DNA of 29,588 nucleotides, taken from the IMG/VR virus record IMGVR_UViG_3300037264_003531, positions 1 to 29,588 of that record; one strand, written 5' to 3'. Source of the stretch: a virus. Below are positions 5,523 through 13,500 of this stretch, in pieces. The position numbers and the translations under genes are program-made. The stretch's first letter is position 1, and each line of letters opens with the position of its first letter. The notes beneath the pieces are model-generated. The model was given only the letters and a program-made list of their open reading frames with translations. It was not told the origin of the DNA and made no database searches.

Positions 5523-5729
5523 TTATTCTATATTAGGTAAATTCTTGTTTGGTCTTTGCCCTGGAGTTGCCAACACGCTATTTCTTTCCCTAAGCTCTTT
5601 AATGGCTATTTCTGATATAACAAAAAGAGTTATATCGTCAAGATCTTTAAATTTCTTATTGTCTTTAATAAAAATCTTCACTTTTGAAAAGGAATCTTGT
5701 GCTTCTTGTTCTGTTATTCTTCTAATCAT
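5523..5729 (-). CDS. Small charged hypothetical protein (68 aa)
   Basis: Mostly helical and charged (MIRRITEQEAQDSFSKVKIFIKDNKKFKDLDDITLFVISEIAIKELRERN), with a disordered C-terminus. An AGAGG lies 10 bases upstream of the ATG. It is wedged between tail-fibre genes, one base from the large fibre gene, so it may be a small chaperone or structural accessory. No family recognised. Confidence 0.6.
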   Translation of the reverse strand: MIRRITEQEAQDSFSKVKIFIKDNKKFKDLDDITLFVISEIAIKELRERNSVLATPGQRPNKNLPNIE

Positions 5730-5752
5730 ATTATTTTAACCTCTAAATTGTT

Positions 5753-5950
5753 TTATCTTATTCCGTATATAATAGAATCACACGTTCTATTCGTTGCATC
5801 AATAATATCACATTGAGTTCTAATTATAATTCTTGTTCCTCTTGGCAAATTAATAGGGAAAAACATTGTATAATTTGGAGCAACATTATCAACGCCACCA
5901 TTTCCTCTGAAATGTAAATTTGGTATAATAATTTGTTCTCCTCCAAACAC
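5753..5950 (-). pseudogene. Orphan fragment of a tail-fibre repeat (65 aa from GTG)
   Basis: The product (EQIIIPNLHF...FFPINLPRGTRIIIRTQCDIIDATNRTCDSIIYGIR) aligns with the second half of the repeats in the neighbouring 285-residue gene, for example IYVPLSLPGGSRIAVRAQSS and FPVYIPSGSIISARGKSNITDATDR. Upstream the frame continues as P-W-E before a TGA, and the only start is GTG 5950 with a weak ribosome site. It looks like the remnant of a third repeat cut off by deletion, though expression as a small protein is possible. Confidence 0.5.
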
Positions 5951-5982
5951 TTCCCACGGTCATGGTAGTCCATCATATTCCA

Positions 5983-6840
5983 TTATTTGAATCCTATTAT
6001 TGTTACGTCAAACAATCTATCTGTTGCGTCTGTAATGTTGGACTTTCCTCTTGCAGATATTATACTTCCAGATGGAATATAAACAGGAAATGAATGCCAA
6101 AAAGGACACCAAACATCTGTTACAGTGGAACACTGAGAATTAATTTCGTGAACAATTATATTATCAGTTGGCCATTCTGTAAGGCCAATTTGTGCTGAAA
6201 TTCCTCCATTAGCCATTGCGGAATTATTTCTATTCCCTATTGATATAATAATATTATGTATTGGAATTTCTGTGGCGTTTGTAATTATCGACCACAATCC
6301 AAATGTGGATGCCACACCGCCTGGATCAACTTGTGTTCCTCCTGAAGTAGAAGTATTGGCTCCATAGGTAACAGTTTTAAAAAATTTCATAGAGGATAAA
6401 GTTGGAGAAGATACAATAGTTATACTTAAATCTAAAGGCGAAGTGGCTGTGCTACTTTGTGCCCTTACAGCTATTCTAGAACCTCCAGGTAAAGATAGTG
6501 GAACATAAATTTTGTCTCCTGTTCCCCCTGCTCCCATTGACAATTGTAAATTATTTACTACAATAATTTCATTGCCTACTCCACCAATTGCAATATCTAT
6601 AAGAAATTGTCTATTTGCAAAACCTGTAGTAGTTAAATAAATATAAAAACCATCACAAGTGAATTCTGTTCCAGATGTAAAAGTAGACCAAGCTCCTTTA
6701 GCATTTGCTCCGCCAGTAGTTATTGCTGCTGAATATGGATAAGCACTTTTTTGGATACTTTGTGTGCGTCCAAGAGGCCAACCAAACGTTCCTCCCGTTT
6801 GTGAAATTGCCTTTGGAAATCCAAACAAACCTTCATTCAT
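5983..6840 (-). CDS. Tail fibre protein with two tandem beta-rich repeats (285 aa)
   Basis: After an N-terminal segment (FGFPKAISQTGGTFGWPLG), two repeats of about 120 residues follow. Each ends in a pattern such as IYVPLSLPGGSRIAVRAQSSTAT...ITIVSS (first) and FPVYIPSGSIISARGKSNITDATDRLFDVTIIGFK (second). This suggests a fold of repeated beta-sandwich modules, probably part of a fibre or tip. Its ATG directly follows the TAA of the upstream gene, so translation is coupled. A third partial repeat lies downstream at 5753-5950. Specific function unknown. Confidence 0.65.
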   Translation of the reverse strand: MNEGLFGFPKAISQTGGTFGWPLGRTQSIQKSAYPYSAAITTGGANAKGAWSTFTSGTEFTCDGFYIYLTTTGFANRQFLIDIAIGGVGNEIIVVNNLQLSMGAGGTGDKIYVPLSLPGGSRIAVRAQSSTATSPLDLSITIVSSPTLSSMKFFKTVTYGANTSTSGGTQVDPGGVASTFGLWSIITNATEIPIHNIIISIGNRNNSAMANGGISAQIGLTEWPTDNIIVHEINSQCSTVTDVWCPFWHSFPVYIPSGSIISARGKSNITDATDRLFDVTIIGFK

Positions 6841-7236
6841 TTAAAAATTACCACCAAGGGCAAATGCATTTATTGCTCCAGATGTAAGAGCAACTGTTAT
6901 TGCGCCTGCAAGTTTGTAACTTGCACTAGGAAGAATTAAATTATCATAAGTTCTAGATATTCTGTATCCTGTTACAGTTGGAGAAGCTGCTGCTGGATCT
7001 CCCAAATCAATTTCATCAAATAAAAGATATGATGTTCCATTGTGAATAAAAATTGTTACAACAGAATCAGCAGGGTCGCCAGTAGCCTTGAGAACAATTT
7101 CATTAATTTTTGTTCCTGTAGAGGCTCCAGTTAAAATATCAACAACTGTTCCTGTTCCATCTCTGCTTGTATTGGCGGCAGTAATGGAAGCAAATCCAAT
7201 TACTGGCGTTGTTGTAAATTGTGGTGTTGAAGACAT
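6841..7236 (-). CDS. Tail-associated beta-sandwich protein (131 aa)
   Basis: The sequence (MSSTPQFTTTPVIGFASITAANTSRDGTGTVVDILTGASTGTKINEIVLKATGDPADSVVTIFIHNGTSYLLFDEIDL...) matches a common type of small phage virion protein that follows tail-tip genes. The typical ANTsrDGTGt...G..GtkI..I...A.G..a...v.iFi elements are visible. Usually annotated as hypothetical or minor tail protein. It lies four bases after the 111-residue gene and abuts the 285-residue fibre gene. Confidence 0.65.
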   Translation of the reverse strand: MSSTPQFTTTPVIGFASITAANTSRDGTGTVVDILTGASTGTKINEIVLKATGDPADSVVTIFIHNGTSYLLFDEIDLGDPAAASPTVTGYRISRTYDNLILPSASYKLAGAITVALTSGAINAFALGGNF

Positions 7237-7239
7237 ATA

Positions 7240-7575
7240 TTACCTCGCAAATATATAATTAAAAATATTTTTTGTTGTTTCCAAATCATCTCTTAATGCA
7301 GTTATAAATACTTCTGCGCCACCGGATAAAGATATTGGATTGTTCGAATTTGTACTATTTATTACGGTTCTTGTCAGAGTTGTTCCAGCGGATGTATATA
7401 CTCCATATCCAACTTCTCTATTTGTGCCATCTTTAATTCCATATGAAATAATTTCTCCATTTAAAACTCCTGCTTGAGCAAAAGTAAGAAAGCTAGAAAC
7501 AGCGGAACCTAAAGTGATGGTTCCCGTTCCTGTTGTTGCTGTACTCATTTTTGCTAAATTATAAAGCTTTCCCAT
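7240..7575 (-). CDS. Minor tail/tip protein of the GTGT...EVGYGVYT family (111 aa)
   Basis: It contains the recurring phage pattern: STATTGTGTITLGSAVSSFLTFAQAG...YGIKDGTNREVGYGVYTSAGTTLTRTVINSTNSNNPISLSGGAEVFIT. This family is frequent beside tail fibre genes in siphoviruses. There is no Shine-Dalgarno. TGATATAAT (7590-7582 on the - strand) ends exactly six bases before the ATG, so transcription could start at the start codon (leaderless). An internal ATG at residue 10 is an alternative start. Confidence 0.7.
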   Translation of the reverse strand: MGKLYNLAKMSTATTGTGTITLGSAVSSFLTFAQAGVLNGEIISYGIKDGTNREVGYGVYTSAGTTLTRTVINSTNSNNPISLSGGAEVFITALRDDLETTKNIFNYIFAR

Positions 7576-7581
7576 AATTAT

Positions 7582-7590
7582 ATTATATCA
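7582..7590 (-). promoter_or_regulatory. Extended -10 TGATATAAT immediately before the 7575 start codon
   Basis: On the - strand, TGA-TATAAT is a perfect extended -10, followed by six bases and then ATG (7575-7573). The spacing equals that at 2046-2061. No -35 or ribosome site is evident. It would give an internal leaderless promoter for the distal tail-fibre genes. Confidence 0.5.
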
Positions 7591-7603
7591 TTTTTATTAT
7601 TTA

Positions 7604-8419
7604 TTAACCTTCTCCTATTGCCGCTTCTCCTATTGCTGCACCAAACAGTCCGCCTGAATTAATTATTACTGGTACAGAAACACTTGCTGTAGCTATCGCC
7701 GCTGGTGCTGAAATTAATGGACTTCCACCAATTGAAATCACTGGCGCAACAACACTTGCTGTTGCAATTGCCTGTGATGTTATTTCAATTCTTGGTGTCT
7801 GAGCTACGCTTGATGCTGTTGCAAGTGAAACAGATGAAACACTAACTACTATTGTTGGTGTTATTATAGATCCAGTCGATATGGCGGCAACAGATGTAAT
7901 CATTGCATTTTTCTGAATTACCGGAGCCACCACTGAAGCCGTTGCTACTGCCACCGGAGAAACAACAGTATTGTCGCGCTTTATAATTGGAGCCACAACT
8001 GAAGCCGTTGCTATCGCTGCTACCGACGCAGCCGTTATTTTTATAGTTGGAACCAGAGCACTTGCTGTCGCCAAAGAAGATGAAGGAGAAGTTATTATTA
8101 TTATCTTGACCTTGCCAACGGAAGCCGTGCTTTCCGGCATATATATGTATATTTGTTCCTCAAACTGGTCTATTACTGGATCAAGGCCGGAAATTGTATC
8201 TGATCCAGAATAGGCATTTCCCGCTGTAATTCCACTACCAGAAGAAATTAAGAATATTGTTATCTTTTTTCCTGAACTTGTTTTTGTCCATGTTCTATAT
8301 TTAATACCAGACAAATTAATACTTCCGCCAGTTAAACCAGGAGGACCTGCAGGAACAAATTCCTCGTCATCGGGCAAATAGGATCTAAACCAAATTCCGC
8401 TTAAATCTATAGTTGACAT
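7604..8419 (-). CDS. Repeat-containing tail protein, ATASVVAPVI repeats (271 aa)
   Basis: The N-terminal part has a duplicated LSGIxxR-x-W-like motif (residues 6-13 and 36-44). From about residue 115 to 255 there are seven copies of a repeat close to [IV]ATASVVAPVI, spaced 19-24 residues, then a glycine-rich end (GGLFGAAIGEAAIGEG). The repeats have no charged residues at their core and probably form stacked beta strands. Comparable Ala/Thr/Ser/Pro repeats are known in minor tail proteins of actinophages; relation here is inferred. Start coupled to the upstream stop by TAATG. Confidence 0.65.
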   Translation of the reverse strand: MSTIDLSGIWFRSYLPDDEEFVPAGPPGLTGGSINLSGIKYRTWTKTSSGKKITIFLISSGSGITAGNAYSGSDTISGLDPVIDQFEEQIYIYMPESTASVGKVKIIIITSPSSSLATASALVPTIKITAASVAAIATASVVAPIIKRDNTVVSPVAVATASVVAPVIQKNAMITSVAAISTGSIITPTIVVSVSSVSLATASSVAQTPRIEITSQAIATASVVAPVISIGGSPLISAPAAIATASVSVPVIINSGGLFGAAIGEAAIGEG

Positions 8420-8802
8420 TAATTAATTGTCTCCACAATTAGGCTCCCATCCGGATAAACGGAAACATTTGCTGTCCCACCTCCGTCTACAGCGCAAATC
8501 CAGGTTTCCGCAAATTCAGGTCTTACTTCTTCAGGAAGAAGAAATGCCACCACTCCCAATGCACCTCCCGTTATTTTGCCTCTAAGCCTAACTTCCCCAT
8601 CTTCCGATAGATACCATGAAGCATCAGGAGATGTTGGGGAGGAATCATTTAGCCAAGAATTAAGAAAATATGAACCTATTTCATAACCAGAGGACATACC
8701 AACTTTATACCACCCTGTCTCCGGTAAAATATTAGGTCTTCTTGTGTCCGCAATAAGATCAGGAATGCTTTTGTTGATTCTAAAATCAGGAGTTTTACCC
8801 AT
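8419..8802 (-). CDS. Tail protein with C-terminal beta-sandwich (127 aa)
   Basis: After an N-terminal tail (MGKTPDFRINKSIPDLIADTRRPN) comes W..VG..SGY...YFLNSWLND...ASWYLSEDGEVRLRGKITGGALGVVAFLLPEEVRPEFAETWICAVDGGGTANVSVYPDGSLIV. This is the well-known small beta-sandwich at the end of many siphovirus tail and fibre proteins. Its stop and start overlap both neighbours through TAATG, indicating tight coupling with the Gp37-like protein. Confidence 0.75.
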   Translation of the reverse strand: MGKTPDFRINKSIPDLIADTRRPNILPETGWYKVGMSSGYEIGSYFLNSWLNDSSPTSPDASWYLSEDGEVRLRGKITGGALGVVAFLLPEEVRPEFAETWICAVDGGGTANVSVYPDGSLIVETIN

Positions 8803-10031
8803 TAGACAGCTACCTTCCCGGTAAAGTCCTTTGAAATTGTTGCAACTGATGTTTCAATATTGTTATCCGAATTGGACAATTTTACATCATATATTCTCTG
8901 CTTTACGCCAGAAACAGAAAGGGCACCTTTTGAGGCATTAAGAGAAATAACATCCCCTAGAAGAAAATCCTTGGCATAATGTATTCCACCAACAGAAGAT
9001 ACGGAAGCCTCATATGATGTTTTTGGAACCCTTGATTGCGCAAATTCCGCCTCCGCAATCGCCCTCAAATGTGTTGGTTTAGGAATTGACACTCCAATTC
9101 TTTTAACATCAGGGAAATCCGCTCTTCTCATATATATACCAATTGTGCTATATCCATCATCGTCATCACTTATATTTTCTTCCATTGCGACCTTTCCTGA
9201 ATTTGGCCCGCCTGCACCAACAGCCCATAGATAATTTCCAAATTCATTTGGAATTGGCTGTTCTAATTCAGTAAGATCATTTAAGTTGCTGGAATCAGTA
9301 TGATAATTAAATGATACGGAACTGGATATATCATCTCCTCTTTTTTCTTCTGTATTAAAATACATCAATGTGGGGCTACCATCTGAATGATAATACGATG
9401 GGAAAATATCAACCCCTCCGGGTCTATTCATTATCGTATCAAATATATTTACATATGTATTTGAACCTTTTCCAACAAAAAATGGCGCAACAACTGGATC
9501 ATTGGCGGAGCTAAATGTTCCCTTAACTATTCCAGTATTTGAATCCTCTATTCCAAAGGCATTATTTACTAGGTCAATTAGCTTCCACATCAATTCTGAT
9601 TGCTTGTATTCCAAACTTGTATCAATATTTATTTTCAAATAATGATTTAGTATATGGAATCTAAATTGAAGTCTCCAAAATGGAGAGAAAACCTTAACCG
9701 TCATCAAGTTTGATTCGCCATTTTTTATTGTTGTTCCGACAACCCCAGCAAAACAAGGTTGGGAATCAGAATATATGGCGGCTCCGCTGTCATTATAAAC
9801 CGTTCTCCAAACTTTTACATAACTATGAAGGCGCCTTATTTCATAGGCCATTGGATCGTCTAAATATAATTGAAATTCCAATTCATCAATACCATTTAAG
9901 AAAAGCCCCAGATTTCTATTTGTGGCGTGTTTAATTGTGTTGGAGCTAGAAGAAGGAACATTCATATCCGAGGCGGATATTTGGTTTCCGTCTGGATCGT
10001 ATAATTTCATTGTCCAATTTACTATAGTCAT
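8802..10031 (-). CDS. Minor tail protein, ReqiPepy6 Gp37-like (409 aa)
   Basis: Visible features are LYDPDGNQI near the N-terminus, LEFQLYLDDPMAYEIRRLHSYVKVWR, a ...GVVGTTIKNGESNLMTVKVFSPFWRLQFR region, and a C-terminal section with LLGDVISLNASKGALSVSGVKQRIYDVKLS. This fits the siphovirus Gp37-like family that occupies the tail tip next to Dit, possibly as tip hub. I chose ATG 10031 because it overlaps the stop of the Dit-like gene in TAATG. A longer frame would run 29 codons back into that gene. Confidence 0.7.
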   Translation of the reverse strand: MTIVNWTMKLYDPDGNQISASDMNVPSSSSNTIKHATNRNLGLFLNGIDELEFQLYLDDPMAYEIRRLHSYVKVWRTVYNDSGAAIYSDSQPCFAGVVGTTIKNGESNLMTVKVFSPFWRLQFRFHILNHYLKINIDTSLEYKQSELMWKLIDLVNNAFGIEDSNTGIVKGTFSSANDPVVAPFFVGKGSNTYVNIFDTIMNRPGGVDIFPSYYHSDGSPTLMYFNTEEKRGDDISSSVSFNYHTDSSNLNDLTELEQPIPNEFGNYLWAVGAGGPNSGKVAMEENISDDDDGYSTIGIYMRRADFPDVKRIGVSIPKPTHLRAIAEAEFAQSRVPKTSYEASVSSVGGIHYAKDFLLGDVISLNASKGALSVSGVKQRIYDVKLSNSDNNIETSVATISKDFTGKVAV

Positions 10032-10540
10032 TACTGTTGGAATGTTGGATATAAGGTGTTGTCGGAACTCTTGTATGTGAATGGATAATCTGCTCTTAAG
10101 CCAACAACCCAGGACCATCTATATTTTCCATCGGAGAAACTTTGAACAACAGCCAAATCTTGACTTACTCTACATTTTAAATAGACTTGAACTCCATCTA
10201 TTCTTCTTGTCCATCTTAATTTTCTTAACGCCTTTTCAGCAAACATTGTTTGAAGATATTCCGCCCCTTCCTCCAATTTTGCCAAATTACGTCCATAAAT
10301 ATTTCCAGATAACGTTATTGTCTTTCCACGTCTAAATACATCACCTGATTTCTCTCCTGTGGCGTTTGGAATAGGATGGGATTCATAAGATATATCTGAT
10401 TGATAAAGACCATCGACGCTATCGACAAAAATATAATAAAAGGGACTTTGCTCTTGTAATAGTTGTTGATTAGATCTATCATTTATAGTATAAGTTGTGG
10501 CCTCATTAGCACTTAAAAAACTGATTGCTGTTCCTATCAT
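10031..10540 (-). CDS. Distal tail (Dit)-like protein (169 aa)
   Basis: GDVFRRGKTITLSGNIYGRNLAKLEEGAEYLQTMFAEKALRKLRW is the core typical of Dit and phage tail proteins: a beta hairpin then a helix with alternating charges. The position directly after the tape measure gene supports this. Dit forms the ring that joins tail tube and tip. AGGTGA lies five bases before the ATG and overlaps the stop codon of the tape measure gene. Confidence 0.75.
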   Translation of the reverse strand: MIGTAISFLSANEATTYTINDRSNQQLLQEQSPFYYIFVDSVDGLYQSDISYESHPIPNATGEKSGDVFRRGKTITLSGNIYGRNLAKLEEGAEYLQTMFAEKALRKLRWTRRIDGVQVYLKCRVSQDLAVVQSFSDGKYRWSWVVGLRADYPFTYKSSDNTLYPTFQQ

Positions 10541-10548
10541 TTAATCAC

Positions 10549-13500
10549 CTAAAATCCCTCTTGGGCATTTATCGCCCCTAATTTCATTACATAACCCCAA
10601 TCCGTCTCTCCCTGCGTCGTTACAGAGAAATTCTGATTGATTGTATTACCTTTGCCGCTTCTTACATTTCCAAATCCAGGCTGTTGTGCTATTCCACCTT
10701 GGGCAAATCTTTGAATAGCCATTGGAGTAACAATTCCTCCAAGGGAATATGATCTGAACCCACCCCTATCCTCTTTAAAGCCAGCAACACTTCTTTTTAC
10801 ATACTCTGGTATATAGTTTCCATTAGAAGAAAGAATTTTTTTTGCGTCTCTGTCCGTAACCTGTCCAAATGTTCCATTTGCAAGTTCAATAAACCAAACT
10901 GTGTCTCCATTTTCATCCTCTTGAGGAATGAGATTAAATTTATTAAATTTTGTTGGACCATATTTTTTCGATGGCTTTGTTTTTGTTGTATTTGGTCCTG
11001 GTCTTTTATTTCCCATATTTGTTCCAAATATAAACGCCTTTGTTTGTTCCGCACTCATCTTAAGAGCCTTTGAAACCTTACTTTGTTGCCCTCTATTAAG
11101 AACCCATTCTCCCGGAGTCAACATTGCTGGAACAGTATCCTGACCTCCTTTGCCCGGAACAACCATTCCGTGTTGTGCTCCAAAAGCAATTTTTTTCGCC
11201 AATCTTCCATATTGTTCAGCAGTTATATCTTCATCTTCTATTAATTTATTAATTATTTCTTGAGGTGTTAATCCCTTCTTTCTAAGTCTCTTTATTTTAC
11301 TTCTAATAGGATCTAATTCATCATCAGCTAAAACTTTATTCATAAACTTATTATCTTTTTGTATGTCTTCTTTACTTTCTCCTCCAACAAAAGGAAGTTT
11401 GTCTAATTGCTTGCCAACCCAACCAAATAGACCTGTAACCTTTTCTCTGATCCATTTAAACATTCCTCTAAATACATCTTTAATTTTTCCTACGGCTCCT
11501 TCAAAGAATCCAACCAATTTATCTTTGAATGTTTTAAATATTCCAAGAACAAATCCTCCAATTAGGAATGGCCCTGTTAGGAAACCAACTAATAACTTCT
11601 TCCAGTTATCTCTTACCCAATTAATAATAAATCTGAAGAAATCTACAATCTTATCTCTCCATCTAAGAATTAATGCCGCAGCCAAACCGAATGGTGTAAA
11701 TATTGCTATTTTCTTCCAATTGTTGGCGACCCAATTGAATATAAATTTGAAAAATCCAATTATTTTATCTTTCCATTTAGCAATTGCAAAATAAACCAAT
11801 GTGAATGGGGCAACCAGTAAACCAACAAGTAGCTTCCAATTTTTCTTTATCCAACCGAAGATATTTGTAAAAAGTCTTCCAATAAATTTAATTATTGGGA
11901 CAAGAAAATGGAATTTTCTGTCAAGAAGAATTATTCCTGTAATAATTGCAGTTATAATAAGTCCCCAGGGACTTGTTATGAATGCGGCGCGAAGCGCCAA
12001 GCCAACCAATTTGATCCCCGCCGCCAATCTTGGAAACATCAAAGCAAGAATTTTAAATCCTCTAGTTGGATTTAAAATAACAAGATATAAGGCTCTAAAG
12101 GCAGATATTAATCCCTTCCTAAGAATATTTGTAAGCGCCTGTGAAATTGGGAAAATTTTATTAAGGGATCTTTCAAATACCAACCCGATTGCTACCCATT
12201 TTAGAACCTTTCCAACATATGGAATGTCGAATAAAAATAGGAGAGCCTGAGAAAGTAATCCAAGAACTTTAATTAGAGCCAATATACCAGGAACAATAAC
12301 TTCAACAAGAAGCTGAGTAAAGGCAGTAAATTCCTCGGATGTAAATGCTAATGCTATTTTTCCCAAAGATTTTAGAAGTGTGCCAAGATTTTTTGTTAAC
12401 CTTTCAAAGAATTTATGAACCTTCTCTGGATTTTCTCTCATCCATTCTGCCCACTCATTGAATTTTTCCGTTATTCCATCAAGTAATGTTTTCCCAGTTG
12501 GAGCGGCTCCACTGGTTAAGGCGGAAATAACATTGAAAATAGCCTTCCCAAGCTCTAACCACGAATTAAGATGTTTTTCCGCTGAACCTAAAGCAATATC
12601 AAGGTTGTTTCTTTCAACTGTCGCCCTTCCTCCTCCTTCAGCCCCAGGCTTAGAGACTTCCCTTGTTCCCTTTGTCCACTTCTCAAATCTTGCTGTGACC
12701 CCAGCAAATTTATCAAGTAGATCGCTAAAAATTGGTGATGCTGCTCTAGCAATTCTTAGAAATCCCCTAAAGAGATTGAGAAGAGCATCTGCAATCTTTG
12801 GAATATTTTTTGACGCCTCATTTGTGAAAAATATAAGGGCGTCTTTAAATTCTGAAGTTAATGCAAAACTGGCAAATTTATCAATTGCTTTTGCAATTGA
12901 GCCTGCTAATATTTTTGCCGCCTTTTGTATTTTTGGATCAAGAAGAAGCTTTGCTATATTGTCTATAAGACCAGACATAGCATCGTTTATTGGGCCAAGT
13001 ATTCCATCCTTCTTTCCTGTTCCAATAAATACTTTTCTATAAATATCTTTAATTCTTTTAAGAGAATTGAAGAGTCTTTTTTCAGATGGAGAAAGATCAG
13101 AAAGAGCTTCTTGCAAACTCTTTTGTGCCGCTGTTTGTGTCTTTGTGGCGTCTGTCTCATCTCTTCTTGCATCAGCAACCTCTCTTTGAGCAACACTTAA
13201 ATTATGAAGGGAATCTCTTACCGCCCTATTAGACAAAACAACTTGTCTTTGTGCATCTGCAACTCCTTCAATGGCGCTCTTTAATTGCTCTTGCGCCCTA
13301 ACAACAACATCTGAACCCTCTATTCCCTTGCCTCTTGTTTCCTTGGCATCTTCTTTTGCTCTTTTATCCCTTATAATGGCTTGTTGCCTATTTATTTCTG
13401 CTCTTTTTATTGCAACCTCTGCTTCCTTAATGTTATTTTGTGTTTCACTTGCCTTATCGTTTATTGCACTAAGATTTTGTTCAGCAATTGCAACATTTTG

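Noticed and set aside
8802-10118. Longer N-terminus of the Gp37-like protein (from 10118)
   Set aside because: The extra 29 codons lie inside the Dit-like gene in another frame; ATG 10031 overlaps the stop as TAATG like other junctions here.
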